Shown: positions 33,285 through 39,482, counted from the first letter of the stretch. The stretch is DNA of 43,719 bases from a virus (IMGVR_UViG_3300030107_003260:1-43719), one strand, 5' to 3'. The notes: generated by a model from the letters alone, not told the origin. Translations and numbers: made by a program.

Positions 33285-34088
33285 ATGAATAATATAATAA
33301 AAATGAACGAAGTACAAGAAAAGCATATAAAAACAATAGGAGAGGTGCTTGTTTATGACCATTCTAAAGTTTCAAATTCTGAAGGCCAAAGAATATTCAA
33401 CCAAAATGTTTTAAATGGATTGTCAGTTTCTTATGATGATTATGGTATTCTTACAAAGCCTATATTATGCTTTATTGATAAAAAGAAAAAAACCTTCAAG
33501 ATACTTGATGGCCATCATAGGTTCGAAGTTGCTAAAGAAAAAAAGCTTCCTATACTTTGTGATATTGTCAACACTGAAGGATATGATGATAACGAGGTAA
33601 TGATAAAGTTAAATATATCAGATACAAGGCAAAACTGGAAACCTATAAATTACTTGCACAATGGGATTTTGTATCACAAAAATGAGGATTATGTAATGCT
33701 TAGTGAGGTTCATGATGAAACAGGCATTTCTCTAGTCGCTTTAAGAGAAATCTATGCTTATGACCTTTCATGCTCAAATGCTCAAAAGTTCTTTGAACTT
33801 GGAATATGGACTGCATCGACTAAGTCTTTAGGAGATAAAGTTGTAAGATATGTTGAGGATTTTAAGAAAAACAGAAAAATGACATTTTACAAAAAAGCAA
33901 ATTTTGTAAGAGGTTTTGTTTCTTGTGTAGCAAAAGAAAAATACGATCACAGCCATATGATGAGACAGCTAAAAAAGTTTCCTCAATATATCCATGATGG
34001 AGATGTCCCAAATCAGTTCAAAGATATGTTAAATAAAATATATAACAACAGGGCACCTGAATCACAGCAAGTATATATTGGTTCTTAA
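33285..34088 (+). CDS. ParB/sulfiredoxin-fold protein
   Basis: 267 residues. FKILDGHHRFEVAKEKKLPI (71-90) is the ParB/Srx box: a beta strand, D-G-H-H-R and a following helix, as in ParB-type CTPase/nuclease domains. Upstream, LTKPILCFID is the preceding strand pair. The C-terminal 130 residues are helical and may bind DNA. In phages such proteins act in plasmid partition, transcription control or DNA modification. With repeat arrays in this genome, a DNA-binding role is attractive, but that is inference. Confidence 0.7.
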   Translation: MNNIIKMNEVQEKHIKTIGEVLVYDHSKVSNSEGQRIFNQNVLNGLSVSYDDYGILTKPILCFIDKKKKTFKILDGHHRFEVAKEKKLPILCDIVNTEGYDDNEVMIKLNISDTRQNWKPINYLHNGILYHKNEDYVMLSEVHDETGISLVALREIYAYDLSCSNAQKFFELGIWTASTKSLGDKVVRYVEDFKKNRKMTFYKKANFVRGFVSCVAKEKYDHSHMMRQLKKFPQYIHDGDVPNQFKDMLNKIYNNRAPESQQVYIGS

Positions 34089-34113
34089 ATAACAAACAAA
34101 AAGGAGAAAACCA

Positions 34114-34587
34114 ATGGGAATGGATTTATATGGAATCAAACCAACAGAACACATGAAAGCTACACCACTACTAAAAAAAGTAAGAAACGACTTTAACGAG
34201 TTCTTTAAACTTAAAAAAGGAGAACAGGACAAATACCTTAAGCAAAACAGAGAATATGAAAAAGTTAATGTTGGAGCCTACTTTAGAAACAGTGTGTGGT
34301 ATTGGAGGCCTTTGTGGACGTATGTGTGCAGAGAATGTAATCTATCTAATGATGTATATCAACAGGGCAACAGGAATGAAGGTTATAAGGTAAATGAAGC
34401 TGTGGCCAAGGATATCGCTGTAACCCTGTTTTTACTTTTGGAAAGGGGTGACGTAGACAGGTATGCAAAGGAGTACTTTAAAACTGCAGAGAAATGTGGG
34501 GATTCTGCTGAGTATCCATTTGATGTGGAAAATGTCAGGGACTTTGCAGTATTCTGTGATGAATCAGGAGGGTTTACGATATGTTAA
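34114..34587 (+). CDS. conserved phage protein with aromatic-rich N-terminal half
   Basis: 157 residues. MGMDLYGIKP at the start and YFRNSVWYWRPLWTYV (56-71) are the two hallmarks of a common phage family of unknown function ('G.YFR...W.WRPLW'). The middle is helical, and the acidic C-terminus ends FDVENVRDFAVFCDESGGF. Strong AAGGAG site. It overlaps the next gene by seven bases. Confidence 0.7.
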   Translation: MGMDLYGIKPTEHMKATPLLKKVRNDFNEFFKLKKGEQDKYLKQNREYEKVNVGAYFRNSVWYWRPLWTYVCRECNLSNDVYQQGNRNEGYKVNEAVAKDIAVTLFLLLERGDVDRYAKEYFKTAEKCGDSAEYPFDVENVRDFAVFCDESGGFTIC

Positions 34588-34727
34588 AAGCAGTCATGAC
34601 TAGAATATCAATATATATGTCTTTATTGTTATTGTCTTTGCTTTGTTGGTATTACGTCATAGCACTAGGCAATTGGATAGCAAGTAACTGGGGATTAATA
34701 CAATTTAAAATAGGAGGTGTTTTATAA
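34581..34727 (+). CDS. 48-residue single-pass membrane protein
   Basis: Short ORF. Starts within the end of the previous gene, with GGAGGG about nine bases upstream. Residues 9-33 are hydrophobic (RISIYMSLLLLSLLCWYYVI), then a short polar tail. Unknown role. Confidence 0.6.
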   Translation: MLKAVMTRISIYMSLLLLSLLCWYYVIALGNWIASNWGLIQFKIGGVL

Positions 34728-34729
34728 CC

Positions 34730-34813
34730 ATGGTAGATACAATAATATTTTCAATAGGTGTTTTTATTTTAGCGTGTGCATTTATAGAAATAATCAGTCA
34801 AATAAGTAAATAA
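34730..34813 (+). CDS. 27-residue membrane microprotein
   Basis: VDTIIFSIGVFILACAFIEI then ISQISK. Almost all hydrophobic. AGGAGG lies 12 bases before the ATG, a wide spacing, so expression is uncertain. It directly follows another membrane microprotein and precedes a gene with its own good ribosome site. Confidence 0.4.
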   Translation: MVDTIIFSIGVFILACAFIEIISQISK

Positions 34814-34825
34814 TAAGGAGATAAT

Positions 34826-35020
34826 ATGAAAAGAGGACAAAAAGCAAGAGCAAGAGTAGTTAAGGCCTATCAGAATCACATCGTGTGTAGTGAGTGCAAG
34901 ACATCTAAGCCAGTTAAAGAGATTACTAAAACATCTTTTGGAGATAACGTATGCGATGTCTGTTGGCCACTATTTGAAATGGAGCAGTCTTTCACAAACT
35001 TACTTAGAGGAGGTAAATAA
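34826..35020 (+). CDS. small zinc-ribbon protein
   Basis: 64 residues. Basic N-terminus (KRGQKARARVVKAY), then CSEC (21-24) and CDVC (43-46), a treble-clef/zinc-ribbon spacing. AAGGAG site. DNA- or RNA-binding is likely; exact role unknown. Confidence 0.65.
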   Translation: MKRGQKARARVVKAYQNHIVCSECKTSKPVKEITKTSFGDNVCDVCWPLFEMEQSFTNLLRGGK

Positions 35021-35021
35021 T

Positions 35022-35198
35022 ATGAAAAAATGGTATATAGTTCAATATACAATAGACACAATTATCAAAGCTGATGACCCTTTGGATGCACTTGTTAATA
35101 TACAGGAGATTGCATCAGAGGACTTAGGGTCTCGCATAGATGATATAGTATGGGAAGCTAGTAAAGAAGAAATCAAAGAATATGGGGAGGAAGAATAA
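35022..35198 (+). CDS. small acidic protein, unknown
   Basis: 58 residues starting at ATG 35022, which has GAGGAGG about eight bases before it; the same frame stays open upstream into the zinc-ribbon gene, but that part is its out-of-frame shadow. Beta-like start (KKWYIVQYTIDTIIKADDP) then an acidic helix. TAATG couples it to the next gene. Confidence 0.6.
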   Translation: MKKWYIVQYTIDTIIKADDPLDALVNIQEIASEDLGSRIDDIVWEASKEEIKEYGEEE

Positions 35199-35491
35199 TG
35201 AATACATGGAATAAACTGTTTGATATACTGCAAGTGTTAAACCCACAAGGGGTTCATCTTATCGATTTTAAAACCAAGGAAGATGAAAAGCGATGGGATA
35301 ATATATGTCACTATATGGATATACTCAAAGAAGATAGAGTAAGTGCTGATGAAAGTATATCAAGCATGATACGACTTCTTAGAGATATACATGATGGTAA
35401 TACAGACACGCCTAAGGAAGATATCAGAAAAGAGTTAATGAAATATGGTATTGATTTGGTTTACAATAAAAGTATAAAAGAGGAGGGGTAA
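35198..35491 (+). CDS. unknown 97-residue protein carrying a copied GVHLIDFKT peptide
   Basis: Helical and acidic. Residues 18-26 are GVHLIDFKT, identical to residues 151-159 of the Cas4-like nuclease, where this is the D-x-K active-site strand. The DNA match is 29 of 30 bases (35247-35276 versus 36731-36760), and sequence on both sides is unrelated. The rest shows no nuclease motif. No family recognised; the peptide looks inserted or converted from the nuclease gene, or the reverse. Confidence 0.65.
   Translation: MNTWNKLFDILQVLNPQGVHLIDFKTKEDEKRWDNICHYMDILKEDRVSADESISSMIRLLRDIHDGNTDTPKEDIRKELMKYGIDLVYNKSIKEEG
35247..35276 (+). repeat. 30-bp segment shared with the Cas4-like gene (copy 1)
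   Basis: Matches 36731-36760 at 29 of 30 positions (35251 g versus 36735 a, a silent Gly change), in the same reading frame and ending abruptly on both sides. Confidence 0.95.
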
Positions 35492-35658
35492 TGATAGTAG
35501 ATAAAATAAGATGGTGGAACCTTAAAATTGAATGGGATGATGGCACTGAAGAATATATTGATGACATCCCTAATTATGTAGCCAAACATGTTGATGAGTT
35601 TTTAAGTACAATAGAAGATGAAAGATATGAAGAAAAACAAAACAAAGGGGAGGGTTAA
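35491..35658 (+). CDS. 55-residue acidic protein, unknown
   Basis: Short ORF with TAATG at both ends. Trp-rich start (IVDKIRWWNLKIEWDDGTE), then an acidic helix and a Lys/Glu tail. A GAGGAGGGG site overlaps the previous stop. Not recognised. Confidence 0.6.
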   Translation: MIVDKIRWWNLKIEWDDGTEEYIDDIPNYVAKHVDEFLSTIEDERYEEKQNKGEG

Positions 35659-36038
35659 TGAAAAAAGATGAAAAGTACTCATTAGCAAAAGAACTAATGC
35701 CCTTCCCATCGTACGATGCATTATTTGGGGCATTACACAGCATGGCCTTACTGCTCTCTGGCATAACATCTGGAAAGCTTGAAATAACTGAAGGTATTAT
35801 TCAAGAAGCAAAAGAAGTGCTAGAGTTTGTGGCCACAGTCCAATCTATGATGGAAACAGACAGGTTCTCAGAGTTTCTTGATAGAGATAATGAGAGGTTC
35901 CACATGGAAATAAATGATGCCTGTCACGACCATGGTGTTGATTATGAAGAAGCTAGAGCAATGATAAGAGCAAACAGCGAGATAGGACAGAGAAGGTTTG
36001 ATATGTCTGTCGACAAAGCAACAAAGAAAAAGAACTAA
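35658..36038 (+). CDS. unknown 126-residue helical protein
   Basis: Helical, with a hydrophobic stretch (YDALFGALHSMALLLSGI) and an acidic, Met-rich second half. Last gene before the RHH operator gap. TAATG start. Not recognised. Confidence 0.6.
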   Translation: MKKDEKYSLAKELMPFPSYDALFGALHSMALLLSGITSGKLEITEGIIQEAKEVLEFVATVQSMMETDRFSEFLDRDNERFHMEINDACHDHGVDYEEARAMIRANSEIGQRRFDMSVDKATKKKN

Positions 36039-36047
36039 ACAAAAGGG

Positions 36048-36100
36048 TTGTTTGGTTATAAAATAATGATTATCTTACAATGCAATATTTATTCGCATTG
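36048..36100 (+). promoter_or_regulatory. candidate promoter with a downstream dyad operator
   Basis: TTGTTT (36048-36053), 17-base spacer, TATCTT (36071-36076). Overlapping its start region is the inverted repeat CAATGC (36078-36083) / GCATTG (36095-36100) with an 11-base centre, flanked by TTAC and GTAA. The dyad lies 25 bp before the RHH gene, the usual place for an autoregulatory operator. Confidence 0.5.
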
Positions 36101-36124
36101 CAAGTAAAATAAGGAGAATAGACT

Positions 36125-36286
36125 ATGAGTAAGGAAAAGCAAAGAACATTTTTACTAAAAAACATACCTGATTCAGAGTGGAAGAAATTCAAACAAATAA
36201 CGATTGGAAGGGACTTAACTTTAAATGAGAATCTATTGAGACTGTTGACTGATTATGTCCAATTAAACTACTCAAGAAAATCATGA
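36125..36286 (+). CDS. ribbon-helix-helix DNA-binding protein
   Basis: 53 residues from a short ORF. Layout of Arc/CopG/MetJ proteins: a beta strand (RTFLLKNIP, 7-15), helix one (DSEWKKFKQITIGRDLT) and helix two (LNENLLRLLTDYVQ). RHH dimers bind short inverted repeats; a CAATGC/GCATTG dyad lies just upstream, so it is probably autoregulated. AAGGAG site eight bases before ATG. ATGA overlap with the Cas4-like nuclease, so it likely controls that gene and the recombination genes after it. Confidence 0.75.
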   Translation: MSKEKQRTFLLKNIPDSEWKKFKQITIGRDLTLNENLLRLLTDYVQLNYSRKS

Positions 36287-37101
36287 AGAAAATATCAAAG
36301 AAAATAGAAGAAATATACCACAGCTTTATTGAGGCTGAGAATCAAAAGAATGTCGAGGAGAGATACTCAGGCAAAAAGAAGTACTACCACATCAGTGCTG
36401 TTGGGATGTGCAGTAGGAGGCTGTATTTCGAATCTATTGAGCAAATAACACCAACAAACAAACCCAATGAAAAGTCATCGAGGATCATGCGACTAGGGAA
36501 TTTGGTACATGAAGATATTCAAAAAGCTCTCTCTCTATATAGCAATAATACTTATAGCAATAATACTTATAGCAATAATACTTATAGCAATAATACTTAT
36601 AGCGATGATATTTATAGCAAAGAAAAAAATTATAGAGATAATACAAAAAGAAATATTTTTGATATTGAGGGTGAAGTAATTGTTGAAGACCTGAACATCA
36701 GAGGTTTTTACGATCTTGTTATTCATGACGAAGGAGTTCATCTTATCGATTTTAAAACCATTGCTTCTTTTCCATACAAAAGGAAGTTTGGTAGAAATGT
36801 CGACATGAATCAGTCTAATCATCATGAATTGCAGGTTGCAAGTTATGGCTTAGGGGTTATCAAAGAGTTTGGGAGGCTAGATAGCATGAGTCTATGTTAC
36901 TACAACAAAGACAATTCTTATCTTAAATTTCACCCAATTTCAATGATGTATGTTGATCAGGCCAAGACTTATTGGGAAGAGATAAACGAAGAGCATAAGC
37001 GAGGATTGCCACCATTTAGGATGGGTACATCACCTAAGGCAGAGTGGGTATGTAATTACTGCTCATTTGCTGACCATTGTGGCAGTCCTTACAAAAAATA
37101 A
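36283..37101 (+). CDS. Cas4/AddB-like PD-(D/E)XK exonuclease with an Fe-S cluster motif
   Basis: 272 residues. C43 in HISAVGMCSRRLYFE; LGNLVHE (71-77) with His76; E130-E133 (EGEV); Asp144; D156-F-K158 (LIDFKT, active-site D-x-K); Q184-x3-Y188 (QVASYGL motif); and C257, C260, C266 (CNYC and HC). One Cys before and three after the nuclease core is the Cas4/AddB Fe-S arrangement. Residues 86-115 are an inserted repeat (YSNNT four times, then YSDDI and YSKEK). Such enzymes resect DNA ends for recombination, fitting the neighbouring SSB and annealing candidate. A Cas-independent role is implied, since no CRISPR genes are present. Confidence 0.85.
   Translation: MKKISKKIEEIYHSFIEAENQKNVEERYSGKKKYYHISAVGMCSRRLYFESIEQITPTNKPNEKSSRIMRLGNLVHEDIQKALSLYSNNTYSNNTYSNNTYSNNTYSDDIYSKEKNYRDNTKRNIFDIEGEVIVEDLNIRGFYDLVIHDEGVHLIDFKTIASFPYKRKFGRNVDMNQSNHHELQVASYGLGVIKEFGRLDSMSLCYYNKDNSYLKFHPISMMYVDQAKTYWEEINEEHKRGLPPFRMGTSPKAEWVCNYCSFADHCGSPYKK
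36538..36627. repeat. 15-bp TATAGC repeat array inside the nuclease gene
   Basis: TATAGCAATAATACT repeats exactly four times (36538-36597), followed by TATAGCGATGATATT and TATAGCAAAGAAAAA, all at 15-base steps. Encodes residues 86-115 of the nuclease (YSNNT units). A further related unit, TATAGAGATAATACA, lies at 36631. The control-region units at 30625 and 30655 match this consensus at 13 of 15 positions. Confidence 0.95.
36731..36760 (+). repeat. 30-bp segment shared with the 97-residue gene (copy 2)
   Basis: Partner of 35247-35276; here it encodes the nuclease active-site strand GVHLIDFKT (151-159). Confidence 0.95.
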
Positions 37102-37112
37102 GGAGAAATGAG

Positions 37113-37295
37113 ATGAAATACTATAAAACAGTAACTCTAAGAAGTAACTCTAAAGGGGTTATCAGCATACCAAAAGATGTTTGGGTGGCTTTAGGTTGGG
37201 ATTTAAATGAACAGCTTAGATTAAGCTACACTTATAGCGATCCTGATGGGTGGGAAAAAACTGGTTTAATGGTAAATAAAAAGGAGGATTATTAA
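37113..37295 (+). CDS. AbrB/SpoVT-like small DNA-binding protein
   Basis: 60 residues from ATG 37113 (AAGGAG eight bases before; an upstream ATG at 37077 lies inside the nuclease gene). TVTLRSNSKGVISIPKDVWV then ALGWDLNEQLRL follows the swapped-hairpin AbrB pattern: strand, G-x-I-x-IPK-x, short helix, LG, strand. AbrB-like proteins are transcription factors or antitoxins; no toxin gene is recognised beside it. Start of the next gene overlaps its stop. Confidence 0.6.
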   Translation: MKYYKTVTLRSNSKGVISIPKDVWVALGWDLNEQLRLSYTYSDPDGWEKTGLMVNKKEDY

Positions 37296-37693
37296 TGAAC
37301 ATGAGAGATTTATTTAACAAATACTCATTCCTTTCTAAGAGTGAAGGGGTGGACTTTTGGAAGTGTCATAACAGCTACATATTAACCCATGATGCTGTTA
37401 CTAAAATAGCAAACTATGAACAAATAGAAATGGTAAGCATAGAATCTATTTTAAGCACTGACACAAATGTTAGATTCCTGATTACTATGAAGGATAGGAA
37501 AGGCAAACAAGTAACAACAGTTGGAGAAGCAGGCAAGATGAATTGCAAGAATGTATACTATGGAGCAATGGCTGAAAAAAGGGGCATAGATAGAGCAGTC
37601 CTTAAATTAATTAATGCCTATGAGTATGGTGTATATTCAGAAGTAGAAGCAGATGATTTTAAAAATACAACAGAGGAGAAGAACAATGGATGA
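37295..37693 (+). CDS. recombination-mediator / annealing-protein candidate
   Basis: 132 residues. VSIESILSTDTNVRFLITMK is a strand-rich core, and VYYGAMAEKRGIDRAVLKLI (88-107) resembles the '.A.AE.RA..RAL..L' helix of single-strand annealing and RAD52-like phage recombinases. It is placed between a Cas4-like exonuclease and an SSB, where recombinases usually lie. Assigned from this motif and context only. TAATG start. Confidence 0.5.
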   Translation: MNMRDLFNKYSFLSKSEGVDFWKCHNSYILTHDAVTKIANYEQIEMVSIESILSTDTNVRFLITMKDRKGKQVTTVGEAGKMNCKNVYYGAMAEKRGIDRAVLKLINAYEYGVYSEVEADDFKNTTEEKNNG

Positions 37694-38306
37694 ACAGATG
37701 ATAAACGATGCAATAAACACACCAAGTACAGAAACAACAGGTAAATCAAAATACCCTGAATGGGTTCCAATGTCAGAAGGTGAACACTTTGGACATATAG
37801 TTAAGGCTGATACCAGGAAGGTAACATGGGAGAAAGAAGGCGTTGATTATGAGGCCACAGTGTACAATTTCTTTGTAGAGATTGCACCTGAGAATGCACA
37901 GAATCAATTTGTAGTTAAGATGAATGGTGCTGATGTAACTAAAGATGGTTCTCACTATGCAGGTAAGAAAATCAAAGCTAAAGGCGTTTTTAGAATAACA
38001 AAGCCTTCTAATGATGCTAATACACAGTATACACGATTCTGTGAGGATTTAAAGCTTCCACTTGTAGATAAACAGGCAGTTGTTGATGGCAAAGAAGTTA
38101 CTATTAAAGAGCTTCCTGAGTTAACTACTGACTTTATGGAAGGTAAGCCTGTAACTGCTGTAGTGAAAGAAGGCAAGCCTTGGACTAACAAAGATGGAGA
38201 GCAGAAGAAAGGATGGGAAGTAAAGTTTACCAAGGCCTGGGCTGATGGTAAGCAAAAAGAAGCTGTTGCTGAGAAACCTGTCAGTGACGATGACCTTCCA
38301 TTCTAA
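37686..38306 (+). CDS. ssb: single-stranded DNA-binding protein
   Basis: 206 residues from ATG 37686 (GAGGAG nine bases before); the ATG at 37653 has no ribosome site and lies within the previous gene. The C-terminus is DDDLPF, the acidic tip that bacterial SSB (DDDIPF) uses to recruit replication and repair proteins. The body has an alternating pattern expected of an OB fold (YNFFVEIAPENAQNQFVVKM). It would coat ssDNA and contact host partners, which matters here as the phage lacks its own polymerase. Confidence 0.75.
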   Translation: MDEQMINDAINTPSTETTGKSKYPEWVPMSEGEHFGHIVKADTRKVTWEKEGVDYEATVYNFFVEIAPENAQNQFVVKMNGADVTKDGSHYAGKKIKAKGVFRITKPSNDANTQYTRFCEDLKLPLVDKQAVVDGKEVTIKELPELTTDFMEGKPVTAVVKEGKPWTNKDGEQKKGWEVKFTKAWADGKQKEAVAEKPVSDDDLPF

Positions 38307-38440
38307 TGAAGGCTAAAGTTACACCAATCAAGGCAATGTTTATGAGACTCTTAGTGCATTTATTTAAGAGAGACCCTATAAAGGTTGCCAAGATGTTTAA
38401 TATATCAAGAGCCACAATATACAGGCACTTGAAGAAATAA
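38306..38440 (+). CDS. 44-residue helix-turn-helix protein
   Basis: Short ORF. Basic N-terminal helix, then PIKVAKMFNISRATIYRHLK (24-43), the resolvase/invertase-type HTH (as in the Hin C-terminus). No catalytic domain is attached. TAATG couples it to ssb. Could be a regulator binding the adjacent gene-free region. Its stop codon is the first base triplet of the 10-bp long-range helix that follows. Confidence 0.65.
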   Translation: MKAKVTPIKAMFMRLLVHLFKRDPIKVAKMFNISRATIYRHLKK

Positions 38441-38725
38441 TGCAGACAAACACTTGACATATTTTGCTCATTAATTAAAATTGTTGGATTTTTGTTGATT
38501 AATTGAACAAGGTTAGATGTCACACAACATATGAAAAAGGAATTGAGTGGCTGAAAGTTGCACTAGGTCTTGGTTGAGACAGCATAAAAACTTCAGTCTG
38601 CATTAGATTTATCGATGAGAGGAAAATGCTAGGGGATGTAGGTTTTTTAGAGTCTGGTTAACTCTATGGTCTTTATTCATGACCATCCTTATTTCCTACT
38701 TGCTAAGACGTTAGCACCCTAGCAT
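38438..38725 (+). ncRNA. candidate structured RNA or leader filling a 300-bp gene-free gap
   Basis: Two domains. Domain A is closed by TAATGCAGAC (38438-38447) with GTCTGCATTA (38596-38605), ten perfect pairs, and contains a GTCT/AGAC hairpin at 38567-38580. Domain B is closed by ATGCTAGGG (38626-38634) with CCCTAGCAT (38717-38725), nine perfect pairs. Inside are GTAGG/CCTAC (38638-38642 with 38695-38699), TAGAGT/ACTCTA (38648-38666), ATGGTC/GACCAT (38666-38686) and TGCTAA-gacg-TTAGCA (38701-38716). All nest without crossing apart from one shared base. The region ends seven bases before a ribosome site. No ORF with a start site is visible. Not a tRNA, and no known RNA family recognised. Confidence 0.65.
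38454..38481 (+). promoter_or_regulatory. strong sigma70-like promoter
   Basis: Perfect TTGACA (38454-38459), 16-base spacer, TAAAAT (38476-38481). Best promoter match I found in the window. Transcription would start near 38488, just ahead of most of the structured region, so domain B would be in the 5' leader of the downstream genes or part of an independent RNA. Confidence 0.6.
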
Positions 38726-38741
38726 AAATTTAAGGAGGAAT

Positions 38742-38930
38742 ATGAGAAATCCAGGACAAGCAACATATAAAGACAGAATGAGAGAAATTAAAGAGTGTAA
38801 TACATGCAAAAAGAACGAAACTGAAGTAGAGTTTTATTTGAGATATAGAACGATATGTAAAAAGTGTCATAACAATAAATCTAAAAGCAGGTATGCTAAA
38901 AACAAAAAGAAAATGGAGAGGTATTGGTAA
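38742..38930 (+). CDS. zinc-finger protein of the HNH-associated type
   Basis: 62 residues. C-N-T-C (19-22) and C-K-K-C (39-42), between them EVEFYLRY, then a basic tail (NKSKSRYAKNKKKMERYW). It resembles the N-terminal zinc module found in front of phage HNH/endonuclease VII-type nucleases, here without the nuclease domain. AGGAGG lies only three bases before ATG. May be a nuclease remnant or a stand-alone nucleic-acid binder. Confidence 0.6.
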   Translation: MRNPGQATYKDRMREIKECNTCKKNETEVEFYLRYRTICKKCHNNKSKSRYAKNKKKMERYW

Positions 38931-39235
38931 TGAAGCATGAAGTGATGTGTACGAGAATAGAAGGCATTTTTAAACAAGTATTAAAAACACATAAAGAAGG
39001 TCAAAGGGAGTATGCTAGAGATGTAGATGATGTGTTTGCTAATTTCAAAAGAGTTGCAGACTTTGCTGATATTACTAAAGAGAAGGCTGCTTTAACATAT
39101 CTTATTAAGCATATAGATGGTATTGCTGCTCACGTTAATGGTCATAGATCTCAAAGAGAAGGGGTTAGGGGCAGGCTAACTGATGCTATTACCTACTTGT
39201 GTATATTATGGGGGATGTTCGATGAGGCTGAGTGA
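38930..39235 (+). CDS. conserved phage protein, DUF6378/DUF1599-like
   Basis: 101 residues from ATG 38930 (TAATG on the previous stop; a TTG six bases earlier is not needed). YARDVDDVFANFKRVADFAD, then a helix with LIKHIDGIAAHVNG, then QREGVRGRLTDAITYLCIL. The 'ANF.R.A....' and 'R..DA..YL.ll' blocks match a family often annotated nucleotide-modification associated. The actual role is uncertain; may bind a nucleotide. Confidence 0.65.
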   Translation: MKHEVMCTRIEGIFKQVLKTHKEGQREYARDVDDVFANFKRVADFADITKEKAALTYLIKHIDGIAAHVNGHRSQREGVRGRLTDAITYLCILWGMFDEAE

Positions 39236-39482
39236 GATGAAAGAACTGATAGCTGAGTACAACCAAGAGTCATTATTGGCTGATGGATTTGATGATGCAA
39301 TTATAGGCATAGTAGACAGCTTTTCTGACAACCCTGTTGTTCTTTATGATAAAGATAAATGTATAGACATACTATGTAAGGATATGTCCAGGGAAGAAGC
39401 TATAGAATATTTTAACTTTAATGTAATGGGAGCATACATGGGAGATAATACACCTAAATTTGCTATGTTATTTAATAAATGA
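39222..39482 (+). CDS. conserved small phage protein
   Basis: 86 residues from ATG 39222 (GGGGGA six bases before; ATG 39237 is an alternative). NPVVLYDKDKCIDILCKDMS followed by EEAIEYFNFNVMGAYMGDNTP is a phrase I recognise in many phage proteins of unknown function. Overlaps both neighbours, ending in ATGA into the nuclease gene. Confidence 0.7.
   Translation: MRLSEMKELIAEYNQESLLADGFDDAIIGIVDSFSDNPVVLYDKDKCIDILCKDMSREEAIEYFNFNVMGAYMGDNTPKFAMLFNK

Noticed and set aside
34890-35198. 102-residue form of the small acidic protein
   Set aside because: The first 44 codons overlap the zinc-ribbon gene out of frame; the ATG at 35022 has the only good ribosome site.
36538-36627. CRISPR array
   Set aside because: Units are directly joined with no spacers and translate in frame as YSNNT; no cas1, cas2 or effector is present. 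The Cas4-like protein is a stand-alone recombination nuclease by context.
38441-38741. tRNA or group I intron
   Set aside because: No acceptor/T-arm consensus, and no group I core (P7 or guanosine-binding elements) could be found; the flanking genes are not one split ORF.
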